A stretch of 64,000 nt of DNA, from NCBI GenBank assembly GCA_019914995.1, contig CM034138.1, positions 4,216,001 through 4,280,000 on the forward strand. Reading direction: 5' to 3'. The DNA is from Acanthochlamys bracteata. Taxonomy: Eukaryota > Streptophyta > Magnoliopsida > Pandanales > Velloziaceae. Shown in pieces: positions 1 to 10,113 of this stretch. The translations under genes were made by a program, and so were the position numbers. Under the pieces are notes generated by a model that had not been told where the DNA came from, searched no databases, and was given only the letters and a program-made list of their open reading frames with translations. Each line of letters opens with the position of its first letter. Position 1 is the first letter of the stretch.

Positions 1-798
1 TCTCTCTCTTCTCTCTCTTTTCCTTGCTCTTCTTCTTTGGCTATGACGGCTCAGTTTTCACCTTCAAACCCTCTCTAGATCCTCTTCATCTTTTCTTATT
101 TTCTTTCTTTAGTTTTAGAAATTACAAAATAGGACCAGCAATATAGAAAATAAGATATTTGGGTCCTTAAATAGGAGGGAACCCAATAGCTTTCACTCGA
201 AGAGAAATATATCTAGATCATTCATACCATCTATTAAAATTGGCACTGCACCATTATCCTAGCTATCATTTATTGTCACAAGCTCAAAGTCAAGTGAGGA
301 TATAAACATCATGTGCATGTTAAAGTGACATTATTTTTTAGTTTATACTTTTAAAACAGTTAGCGTTAAACTACTCAGACTACATATCCGCCATTTCAGT
401 AAGTGATTACAGGAGAGTGGCAGATGTAATCCTATTAACAACAAAGTATGAAAGTTATAAGTAACAGTAATTAAGTAATCCTCTTCAATAATTATGTTTG
501 AAGAATACTTAACGATATGCTACATAAGATATTAGAGAACTTATTTCATCCATGCTAGAAGATTAATATAGTATTCAATTTTCCAAATAACACATTTAAA
601 TATTTAAGAAAACTTAGGACTTATTTTCAGAATGTTTCTATCCAATTGTTAGAGTTAAGAGTGGAGTTGATACCTGAGTAAGACCACATGGTTACTACAA
701 ATAGATAGTGATGGAACTACAAACATGTTAAATGTAGAATAAATCAAATGTCAAAGATCATCATTCTATTTTAAAATTAAGCGAACATAAGGGCTATT
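1..798. other. Intergenic spacer, TC-rich left edge
   Basis: The first 20 bases are almost pure TC and are followed by a pyrimidine-rich stretch to about 120. This could be a leader or promoter of a gene lying further left, but no reading frame of useful length supports that. The rest is AT-rich sequence without a recognisable gene, RNA or terminal repeat. Confidence 0.4.
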
Positions 799-849
799 TT
801 GAAAATGGTTTGTAATGAACTCGAATTCCTTCTACATAGAATTACATTT

Positions 850-1660
850 ATTAGTTTAGCAACCATCCAACATAAAAAAAGCTGCCAAAATATTTCACGC
901 TTTAGCGCTTATGACAAGTCTTGTTTCTTTGCAACTCTGACACTAGTATCATCTTTCTCCTACCCTATATTGATAACATAATTTTTACTAGTGATGATAT
1001 TATTTGGAATAAATTCTCTTAAAGATTTCTTAAACTACATTGTGAGATGAAGAATTTGGGTAGCTTTATCTATTTTCTGAATGTTGACATTTTTTTCAGT
1101 TTAGATAGGTGTTTCTCTCTTAAACAAAACATGCATCTGAATGTATTGCTTGCACTAATTTGACTGACAATAACAATGCACCAAGACCACTTTAGCCAAA
1201 TATGGGTCTTGTCCATTCATATAGTACTCCTCTTGATGATGTGATATTATGTTGCTAGTTTATTAGTGATTGATATATCTCATAGCCACTTATCTTGATA
1301 TTGTATGTGTATAACATATATTCAGCTAGTTCATGACTGCTCCTTGATGCACTCATTATGCAATTGTCCTTTGCATCCTCGAGGGATTGCGTTTCATGGG
1401 TTTCATTATTTCCCTTAGTTGTCCTTAGAGTTACATGTCTATGCTTATTGAACTAGAGATCAAACAGATCAACGATATATTAGTTGTTATTGTTTTATTT
1501 TGGAAGTTCTCTAATTTCTTAATAGAATAAGAAATAGATAATTGTGGCTATATTTGCATTAGATAAAATACTGTGACTTAGCAGTTATCATTACTTAACT
1601 TTTTTTTTATCTTTGTTGGCTTCAGAAGATGTGAGAGTTATTTGTAATGATATTGGTGTC
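850..1660 (+). pseudogene. Decayed Copia reverse transcriptase / RNase H fragment
   Basis: Frame-hopping translation of the + strand shows the order typical of the end of a Ty1/Copia polyprotein. A reverse-transcriptase core-like stretch comes first (about 960-1090, ending in a motif resembling 'LGSxxYFLxVD'). A segment resembling the 'TPLDD..LY' to 'LVHxx...LHPRGIxFHGFH' connection follows (about 1200-1420). The last is an RNase H-like 'CYCFILE' patch near 1480-1510. Several stop codons and frame changes interrupt it, and no LTR or primer site is visible next to it. The assignment rests on pattern recognition of these patches; a translated search against Copia polyproteins would settle it. 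Confidence 0.55.
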
Positions 1661-1813
1661 ATATATTGTGGCATCGCCCCCAATACAAATTGCTCACAAT
1701 GGCGTTTTACATTAGTGCATCATATATATCCAAAATGACTGTCACTTTATTACCTTTTAGAGTACATTCTATCCATACATAAATATCATGTTGTATAGAT
1801 TATAGATTAACAA

Positions 1814-1903
1814 AAATACAATACATTATTATCGTTTTTTTGTTATGTTATAATAATTATAAGAAAATAGTTTTCATAAATCCGTTTATAATCATGAGTA
1901 CCT
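1814..1903. repeat. Left part of host tandem duplication, copy A (split by CACTA)
   Basis: The sequence up to the CACTA border (for example 'tagttttcataaat' then 'ataatcatga') recurs downstream near 7201-7230. Copy A continues on the far side of the element at 6984-7130, so the CACTA element landed inside it. Confidence 0.6.
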
Positions 1904-2670
1904 CACTACAAGAAAATAGTTTAAAAACAACCAAAAAATAAGTCGCTACTATGAAAGCTAGTCGTAATTACTAGTTGCGACTAGAAAATGTCAGTTGTTA
2001 AAACTCAGTCGTTGTTACTAATAGCAATTGGGATAGTAGCTATGGCACTTCTGACTACAACAATAACAACTAACTACAAACAGTCGCTATTAGGTCAATA
2101 GCGATTAAGTCAACAGCTAGTCACTACTACTTTACACATTAGCAACTAAGAAATATAAGTCGTTAACTAATAGCGACTGTGTTGACCAAGTCGCTATTAA
2201 TCTATAGTATTGTCAAAGAGCAGTTGCTATTAGTTATTAGCAATTGTCCATCTCGTCGTTATTTTAGCTATTAGTAAAGATATAATGACTGGTTTGTTAG
2301 TCATTGTTGGCTTTACAGCGACTTGCTTTTCTAGTCGATATTAACGTAATATTTTTTTTCAAAATTCAGATTTTAAAAATATAATTTATATATTAATCAA
2401 TTCATAATTACATTACAAATAAATAATTGAAATAACTAACTCACAACTTTAAGTAGAATATTCTACATAGTCATAATAAAAATTAATATAATTTTTCAAA
2501 TAACAATAAATATTTAATATAATTAGATAATTGTCTTAATGTAATCAAAATGAAGCCACCAATCATACTTGAGTCTTGTAAGCACCCAATGGACATCACG
2601 CATTTGAAAAAAAAAAAGACAAATTGTTATTAATATAACAAGATATAGTCAAACTTTTAGTTCTAGTTTT

Positions 2671-3712
2671 ATAAAGCTAAGTATTAAAACCTTAGAAATG
2701 CTAATAGAGTCATATTCCACTCGTTCTGTTTTCGAAATCAAATCTGATTCTTCCTACGTGTTACCCTCGCTGAGACGATCGTGTACGCATAAGTTTCGCG
2801 TCATATAGTCGCTTATTTTATTTTGGCCATCTTAATTATATAAAGCTAAGTATTCTAATTAAAATCTTAGGAATAGTAATAAGGTCGTATTCCACTCGTT
2901 TGGTCTCCAAAACCAAATTCGATTCTTCTAAGGTGTCATCCTTATCGAGATTTGAGTAGGTTTCACGTCATTTGGTCGATTATTTTTCATTTTGATCCTC
3001 GTAATTATTATAAATCTAAGTATTTCATATTAAAACTTTAGTAATACTAATAGGGTCCTCTTCCACTCGTTGGGTCTCCGAAACTAAATCTGATTCTTCT
3101 CACATGTCACCCTTGCTGAGACAATCGTGTATAAATGTTTCACATTACTTGGTCGCTTATTTTTCATTTTGACTTCCTTAATTGTCATAAAACTAAGTAT
3201 TATATATTAAAACTTTAGAATGCTAATACGGTCATATTTCATTCGTTCAGTATCCGAAACCAAATTTGATCATTCCTACGCATCACCCTCGACGAGGTAA
3301 TTATGTACACATAGATTTCACATTATTTGGGCGTTTATTTCTCATTCTGGCATATTTAGTTGTTATAAAGCTAATTATTCTATATTAAAATCTTATGGAT
3401 GTTAATAGTGTTTTATTTCACTCTTCGGTCTCCGAAACTAAATCCGTTTTCTCCTACGCATCATCCTCTTAGAGACGATCGTGTATACGTAAATTTCACG
3501 CCATTTGGTCACTTATTTCTCATTTTGGCCTACCTAGTTGTAAGCTAAGTATTTTATATTAACAAATTGACAATGCTAATAAGGTTCTATTTCATTCGTT
3601 AGGTCTTCGAAACCAAATCTGATTCTTCCTACACGTCACCCTGGTCGAAACGATCATGTACGCGCAGGTTTCATATCATTTGATAACTTTTTCATTTTAG
3701 CCCCCTTAGTTG
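2671..3712. repeat. Six-unit tandem array (~174 bp) inside the CACTA element
   Basis: Unit starts, read from the recurring phrase ATAAAGCTAAGTATT, fall near 2671, 2840, 3010, 3187, 3365 and 3539, giving spacings of about 169-178 bp. Each unit repeats the same series of words: 'ctaatagggtc', 'ccactcgtt', 'tccgaaaccaaatc', 'gattcttcctacg', 'gagacgatcgtgta' and 'catttggtcgcttattt'. The copies have diverged from one another by substitutions and small indels. The array lies just 3' of the C-terminal transposase ORF as read on the minus strand. Confidence 0.85.
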
Positions 3713-3789
3713 TTAGAAAAGTAAATATAATAGCACAATAATAAAATTAATTAAGTAATAAAATTAAATTAGAAAACTATGGTCATAAG

Positions 3790-4104
3790 CTACATGCTAT
3801 CTAGTAAATTGTCTCCTCCCTGTCTCTTTTTCATAGACTGCACCATTTCAATAAGGTCATTGTATTGCTTTTGCTGTATTTCTATTTGGTGTTGAAGAGC
3901 ACTCAGTTGCGTTTTTTTTTGTTTTTCTAATTCAGCTTTCAAACTAGACACTTCAGATGAGCTACTATCGTTTCTGTATTTTGGATTAGGTCCTAACCCC
4001 TTGCCACGGTAGTAGCCCGATGCACTTCCTAAATTAAATTTCATGACTTGATCTTGTGTCATTAGTTCTTCCATTTGTGACAATTCTTCTAACATTTGCG
4101 TCAT
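3790..4104 (-). pseudogene. CACTA transposase C-terminal fragment (Ptta/En/Spm type)
   Basis: An open frame of 104 residues on the minus strand carries 'GYYRGKGLGPNPKYRN' near residues 30-45. A coiled-coil stretch rich in Lys, Gln and Glu follows (about 50-95), then a short end. This layout is typical of the C-terminus of plant 'putative transposase, Ptta/En/Spm' proteins. The ORF begins at an internal Met and has no upstream domain in frame, so it is the surviving last exon of a broken transposon gene and not a host gene. It lies inside the CACTA borders and in the same orientation as the DUF4216 remnant upstream. Confidence 0.7.
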
Positions 4105-5139
4105 TTTCTTTTATAATTATTATAAAATAATTAACACTATTGAATTATTGCAAATGATAATTGAACGTCTTACTTAGATAATTACTCTTAGTTCGTTCTT
4201 AACTCCATACTCATTTATATTTTTCGTATTTTTGAGTGTATGTTATCTTATAGGTCTTTAGTGGGCCTGATCGGTGTACATTTTTAATAACATGAATGTG
4301 AATAAAAAATTCATATAAATTTCGATATTATATATTTACCATACGATGAGAGATGCTCGTTGTACGTTCACTGCTCCACGATAGGAGTTTAGTTGTTTAC
4401 GGTGCAACTCTTTCCTAATTGTTAACCTCGCCTATAGAAATTCTATACTTTCTACAAAGCCACTTACGGTGTTCTCTAACAAACATGCTATCGGCATTAA
4501 ACTGTACTTGATCTTCCCACACTTTTTATTATAAATATGTTACTCTACTGCACGAGCGACTCGATATCTATGTCGTGACTCTTTACAAGAGGATCCTACA
4601 TATATAATAGCAAAACTATTATAAATAATATTACATCTTAAATAAATTTAAACATTCAATAAAATTTGAAATTTACCAACGCTTGCAATCAGCCTATATA
4701 TAGAAGATATGAATTCAGGTGATCCCGAAGCATCACCTGGTGATCCGAATGCATTATCTCGAAGCATCACCCGAAGATGCAAGTGCAATCCCGACGTATT
4801 ATCTGGAGATGCAAACGCTAAAGATCGTACAACATCAGAGCACGAAGAAGAAGCTGAGGCAAAATGGCATGGGATCTCGATCTACCACTATGAGCCATCT
4901 CCAAATGCTAAAGACTACAACAAACTACAAGAAAGCTAAATCAATCATTATATAGGTATGAATTATATATACACTTCACATGAACACCTTAATTAGTATC
5001 TCTTAAAAATAATAAATGCCAAATGAAATCAAGTAAGTTTGTATACCTTAACCAGTCACTAATATTATTAATATATTGACTTTCTTCTTCATTACGGCAT
5101 TCAATTGCCTCCCAATCTATATCATTCTAATTTGAGGAT

Positions 5140-5700
5140 AAATCTCTACACATATAGGTTCAACCATTTTATTTGAACATCTAGCTTCTTAATATGTATT
5201 GCCTTCTTTGTCCCTACAAAACAGCAAAGGATAAATTATGTTGTAGAGCCTTTTGCACCACTTTTCAATCTTTACCAATCACATTATCAGGCACGCAATA
5301 TACTTGCAAACCTTGACTTACAAGAATATATGAATTATTCACATACCATCTTTTATTGATATTAATACTAATGAACTCTTCACTTATCTATATTGGTCTT
5401 TTCTGATCAAGATGAAACCATTCACATTTGAATAAATATAGTCGATGATTCCCGATATATGATAACTCTATAATCTCACCAAGAATGCCATAAAAATTAA
5501 TAGAATCATTTTTGTGGTCCTCTTATACACAAACACCACTATGTTGTTTTAACATATCAATGTCCTAATACTTAATCACATACTTAGACTCCATTAAATA
5601 TACATTATTAGTACTTCCTCACACAACGATCTAGCCTAGATGCAAGTGCACGTATTTTTGCTCTAACGGTATCGAAATTCTCATTGCAAAGATGTCTTAC
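5140..5700 (-). pseudogene. DUF4216-like transposase remnant (CACTA)
   Basis: Reading the minus strand with frame changes gives phrases resembling 'DSINFYGILGEIIELSYIG', 'LYLFKCEWFHLDQKRPI', 'ISININKRWYVNNSYILV' and 'SQGLQVYCVPDNVIGKDW'. They appear in the order seen in the DUF4216 region that accompanies TNP2-type transposases of plant CACTA elements. Stops interrupt it. The remnant supports the class of the element and shows that its coding strand is minus. No TNP2 catalytic core was recognised between this part and the right arm. Confidence 0.6.
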
Positions 5701-6983
5701 CTAAAAAGTAATATAAAATTACATTCAACACAAGCATTCAAAAAGCAGATAGTAAGACATATTTAATTAAGTCAGAACAAGATGAAATCATACTTGCGTT
5801 TCAAACCGTTCTAGAAATTCTTTTATGTGCCTTAGTTCATAAATTGAAAATTTTTTTGCCGGCATCAGACAAACAGTCACTGTTACATCCAATAATGACT
5901 GCTAACATAAGTCGCTAAAAATAACATCAACTAGTGTAGCTTTTGGTAGCTAATATTGTAAAAATTTTTATTTCTTAAAAATTTATTATAAGTTGTTTAA
6001 GTAAAGTTTGTACCATTAATATGATTTAGAGTTTTGGTACATCATATAAGAAAAAAAATGAGATCATTTACATAATTTATTTACTCCATATTAAATGATA
6101 ACTAATGAAAGTGTGAGATTCAACAACCTTAATACATATATAGAAGCACTAAATTTCGAATTTAATTAAATTTGTATGAATAATAGTATTATAGTATAGG
6201 ACATATCTAATGGTTTGGATTATTTATTTAACATTTGAAATTGTGGAAGTTAAAAGAATAACCTAGCAACCATACGAGTGTAACTAAGCAATTATAGTAC
6301 TTCTACTCCTACATTGTCTAAATCACGTAAAATCTTTCATTGCATATTTCGAATAGAAGATTTAAACCGTTAAGTATATTTCAAACTAGCACATTATTGT
6401 TCAAGCAAAATTTAATAAATTCGGATAGAATCTAATATTCCGATGTATATCAATAAATCACTAAATTCTATATATTCATTAATATCTATTGAATGGAATA
6501 TAAATAATTCTATATATGATCTACAATTTTGTCAGTATGATACATTAAAATTATAGATTACATCAAATAATTTTGATTTATATAAAATAAATTATAAAAA
6601 TTATTATCAAATTAAATATAATGTAAGTTAATGACGACTAACAAGGACTTCAGTCGCTACTGATTAGACAATATCGTTTAGTTAAATTGGTCAGTCGCTA
6701 TTAACTTATAACTAATAGCGACTGAAGGTACAGAAATCGCTACTGTTTCATTAGTAGTGATTCTAAAGCTGTTAGTCGCTATTATCTTACACACTAGCGA
6801 CTGATAATCATAGCAACTAGATCTTTTCGCTGTCATTATTGCTTTGATAACAACGTTTTATTCTAGTAACTGTTGAGTTGAAAAATAGCGGCTTTATCTT
6901 TATTAGTAGCAGTTGCCGATAGTGTCGGCTATATTTGATTAGTCGCTATTAGTCTAGTCACTATAAAAGTTTTTATTGTAGTG

Positions 6984-7378
6984 TAAATATATCATAAGTT
7001 TATTTTCTTAAAAGTTTCTAAATTAAAAAGAAAAGTGATAAATGGCCAATTCGGAATCATGACGCTCCTGCTCTTCCATAAATCCAGTTAGAGATGTTCA
7101 AGAAAGGCCTCATTGAATTTCTACAGATTGATTAATAAAAAAACACAATACAATAATTTCCATATTTTTTCTGCTTTGTTTTTCAACACGTATTAAGAAA
7201 TAGTTTTCATAAATTCATCTGTAATTATGATTAAATACATCATAGTTTATTTTTGAAGCTATAATTATTATTAAATTCAAAACAATCATCATGATGCTTA
7301 CCGTAGCATTGCTCTATTCTATAAATCCAGTTAGAGATGTTCAAGAGATACATAGGCCTAGTTGAATCTCTATGCGTT
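6984..7378. repeat. Copy A (right part) and copy B of host tandem duplication
   Basis: Sequence to the right of the CACTA element (6984-7130) contains 'ataaatccagttagagatg' and 'ttcaag'. The same words occur about 242 bp later (7316-7350) in copy B (about 7143-7378). Copy B is uninterrupted and also contains the counterpart of the sequence left of the element. It is therefore an approximate empty site for the CACTA insertion. The copies differ at many positions, so the duplication is not recent. Confidence 0.6.
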
Positions 7379-8280
7379 TGGTTTAGCTTATCACGAAAGC
7401 AATTTTTTAATTTTTAATTATATATTTTTTAATATATATTTATAAGTATTTAAAATATTTATTTAAAAGTTTAAAAAATATAAAAAACTTTTTTATATAA
7501 TAAGATTTTTTATTGTATATTTTTTATTTTTTTAGAGACAAAATAAATATAAATTATTTTTTAAAAAGAATAAAAATATTTTTAATTTTAAAAAAATTCT
7601 ATCTCAAAGCTCTACGGACTATAGAAAAACAGTAAGAGCTGAGCGGATCATTTGAAATTACTTATAACTAAAAATTCTAAATAAAAAATCTAGAAAATGA
7701 ATTTAGTTTTATTAAAAGTAATAAAAATTATATAGATAGCGATTGTATAACATCTCTTCAATAGGAACGGATTAAGTTCGATTAACATTTGCATATGAAG
7801 TACAATAATATTTTATTGTTATATACGATTGAATTTGATAACATCTGTTTAAACGTTATATAAGCGTTATATAAGTATAGTGAAACTTTGAGAATCAAAT
7901 TTATTTTTGCTTTGCTTTGAAGAGAATTCGAACAATGGACTCCCGACACCTTTAAAATTTTTTTAAAATAAAAAATATTTTTATTTATTTTAAAAAATAA
8001 ATTTTATTTTTTTATTTAGAAATAATAATTAAAGTAAATAATAAAAAAAATTTATTACGTAAATTTTTTATATTTTTTAAATTTTTAAATAAAATTTATA
8101 TTTATAAAAATATATAATTAAAAATTAAAATATAATTTTGAAGTAAAAAAAAAACCCGGATTCCGAACCCAATATGCTTACTTACTGGGTATTGGACCCA
8201 AAGACAAATGTTAATCGAGCTTTCTAATATAATTGCCCCCAGCTTAATTCTCACGGTGGAATATGTTAAGCTAAAAAAAT
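7379..8280. other. AT-rich spacer with MITE-like low-complexity blocks
   Basis: Two very AT-rich blocks (about 7390-7610 and 7950-8150) are built of A and T runs. They start near phrases such as 'gcgtttggtttagc', which resemble the ends of Tourist/Harbinger-type MITEs. No clear paired terminal repeat could be fixed by eye, and no coding sequence is seen. Confidence 0.35.
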
Positions 8281-8426
8281 CGTAACCCTCAACTTACCGC
8301 AAATCCTAGGGCTTTTTATACTACCATCCTCATCTCGTTCTCATTTCTTGAATTTCTTCCTTCCTCATTCCAGATCACAGAAACCTCCCTCCTACTACCG
8401 CAGCCACCGCCGTGATCAGAGCAGAG
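8281..8426 (+). promoter_or_regulatory. Promoter and leader of the P2 ribosomal protein gene
   Basis: A TATA-like TTTTTATACT lies at about 8312-8321, roughly 110 bases before the ATG. It is preceded by TAACCCTC and CCTAGGGCTTT words resembling the telo-box/AGGGCTTT motifs common in plant ribosomal-protein promoters. The leader is pyrimidine-rich. The motifs are seen directly; the role is inferred from known ribosomal-protein promoters. Confidence 0.4.
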
Positions 8427-10113
8427 ATGAAGGTCATCGCCGCTTATTTTCTTGCCGTTCTCGGAGGCAGCACCAATCCCTCCTAGGATGATCTGAAATC
8501 AATCCTCAGTTCAGGTAAACCATTGAAAATAAACCACTTCTCATCTCGAGTTTTTGTTTGATTTTAGAAGATCCATGAGATATTGATTTGGTAATAGTGT
8601 CGCTGCTGTTCTATGGATCTGTCAGTTGGGGCGGAGGCGGAAGATGAGAGGATAGATCTGTTGTTGAGCGAGGTTGAGGGTAAGGATATCACGGAGCTCA
8701 TCGCCGCTGGGAGAGAGATGTTCGCTTCGGTTCCCTCCGGAGGAGGAGTCGCCGTTGCGATGGCTGCCGGAGGGGCTACGGCCGGTGGAGCAGCTGATGC
8801 CGCACCCGCTGCTGAGGCTAAGAAGGAGGAGAAACCAGAAGAGAAGGAAGAATCAGATGAGGTAAGGATCTCTACTTCTGCTTGAGGACTTTGTTTTTTT
8901 TCTCTTAGTTCTGGTTGTAGTGTGGTATAGTTTGAAGTGTATATGTCACAGATTTTATACGAAAATTATGATTTGTGGTAACAAAGTTTTATTGTGTTAT
9001 GATAATATAAAAGAAGTGGTTCTAAGATGTTTAAGCAATTAATCAATTTCTGATACATCTTAGGCAATTATGATGTCTGAAGTAGAGCACAATGGAGGTG
9101 TCAATATATGGCCTGACCCGTGAACCCGACCCCAGCCTGTTCTATTTAAATTGGATTTGGATTTGATCATAGTCAGGTTTGAGTCAATTTTGGGTCAACA
9201 CTAAATTGATCCGAAAATTTAAATGGGTTTGGATCGCTTGTGGGTTGATCTGAAATCTACCTATTTAATCCATATAATTATGTGTAGCACATATTATCTA
9301 ATAATTAAAAAATATTTAGAACAATGACATTGAATTTTAATTTAATTTATATATATTTTCTTCTTAGCTTTTCATATTTTGATTAATTTTTTGTTTAATT
9401 TATATAATTTATCGAAATCAATATTTTACTTTTTTGGATATGTAATACCTAACAGTTTTCACATATTATTCTTAGAAATTAATTTTTTAGAAAAAAATTT
9501 TCATTTAGTAATTTTTATTATTAAATAGGTCGATCTGAAATTGATCATGCTATTAAATGGATTGGATTATTGTAGACAATTTTGACCCATTTAATATATG
9601 AGTTGGATTAGTGTTGAATAATTTTGACTCAGTTTATATGGGCAACCAGAACCCGACCTGTTAATCCATTTTGTCATCCCTAGAGTGCAACGGCATGATA
9701 GATCCATCTAACGGATCCTACCTAGTAGGATGGGGCTTAGTTGTGGCTTGGAACTATTTGATATCATAAACAGAGTAGTTAATGTTCCTGAAATAGCTAG
9801 TAACTGGGTGCTGTTTGTTAATTAAATTGCATTGACTATCACTTCATCTTCATTTAGATAAAACTAGGTAATTAAAGTTTGTTAAAATCTTTTTTGGTGG
9901 AGTTGCATGCTTCTGCAGCAAAGCAGAATGCTTTTTCAGTTTTGAGTTTTTAGAGACAACTTAATATTCAGACCATTTTAAAATAATATTTCGAGAGCTA
10001 CTATATGCGCATATTGTTATCCTAAATTTCATTAGCTAATTATTTCTTCAATAAGTTTATTGAAATTTATTTGATTTTGATTGCAGGATATGGGCTTCAG
10101 CTTGTTCGATTAA
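8427..10113 (+). pseudogene. RPP2: 60S acidic ribosomal protein P2, nonsense codon in exon 1
   Basis: P2 forms, with P1 and P0, the flexible stalk of the cytosolic large ribosomal subunit that recruits elongation factors. Three exons fit GT-AG borders and stay in phase: 8427-8514, 8626-8861 and 10087-10113 (116 residues, normal for P2). The start is MKVIAAYFLAVLGG, followed by the conserved [13 protein letters not shown] helix, the [11 protein letters not shown] turn, an Ala-rich hinge, an acidic Lys/Glu tail and the hallmark end DMGFSLFD. Codon 20 (8484-8486) is TAG, inside the region that normally reads like 'PSxDDLKSIL'. Everything after it is intact, so this is either a recently silenced copy or a base error in the sequence. 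A downstream Met at 8613 lies in intron 1 sequence and would lack the N-terminal dimerisation helix. Intron 2 carries a MITE. Confidence 0.85.
9092..9681. mobile_element. hAT-type MITE in intron 2 of the P2 gene
   Basis: The left end reads ATGGAGGTGTCAATATATGG and the right end is the inverse of AGGGATGACAAAATGG. Both run into GACCCGA-rich sequence typical of hAT MITE ends. Flanks AGAGCACA (9084-9091) and AGAGTGCA (9682-9689) match at 6 of 8 bases, consistent with an aged 8-bp target duplication. There is no internal coding sequence; the 590-bp body is AT-rich. Confidence 0.65.

Larger units (their letters stand above)
1904..6983 (-). mobile_element. CACTA (En/Spm) DNA transposon, decayed, complete-looking ends
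   Basis: The left end reads CACTACAAGAAAA (from 1904) and the right end is the inverse of CACTACAATAAAAA (to 6983), the diagnostic CACTA terminal repeat. Both subterminal arms (about 1930-2345 and 6640-6965) are packed with direct and inverted copies of a motif close to TAGTCGCTATTAG. In En/Spm elements such repeats are the binding sites of the TNPA-type protein. The coding remains read on the minus strand: a DUF4216-like part at about 5140-5700 and a C-terminal Ptta/En/Spm part at 3790-4104. An internal array of about six 174-bp units lies at 2671-3712. No matching 3-bp target duplication is seen (CCT left, TAA right), so the insertion is old or one border has changed. Confidence 0.85.

Noticed and set aside
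4709-4955. Two overlapping + strand ORFs with repeated 'gatccgaagcatcac' words inside the CACTA element
   Set aside because: They lie opposite the coding strand of the element and rest on a short internal repeat; no domain or start context supports a protein.
8613-8885. ORF starting at an ATG just before P2 exon 2, as a rescue start for P2
   Set aside because: The ATG lies in intron 1, the frame reads through the exon 2 donor, and the product would lack the N-terminal helix needed for P1/P2 pairing.
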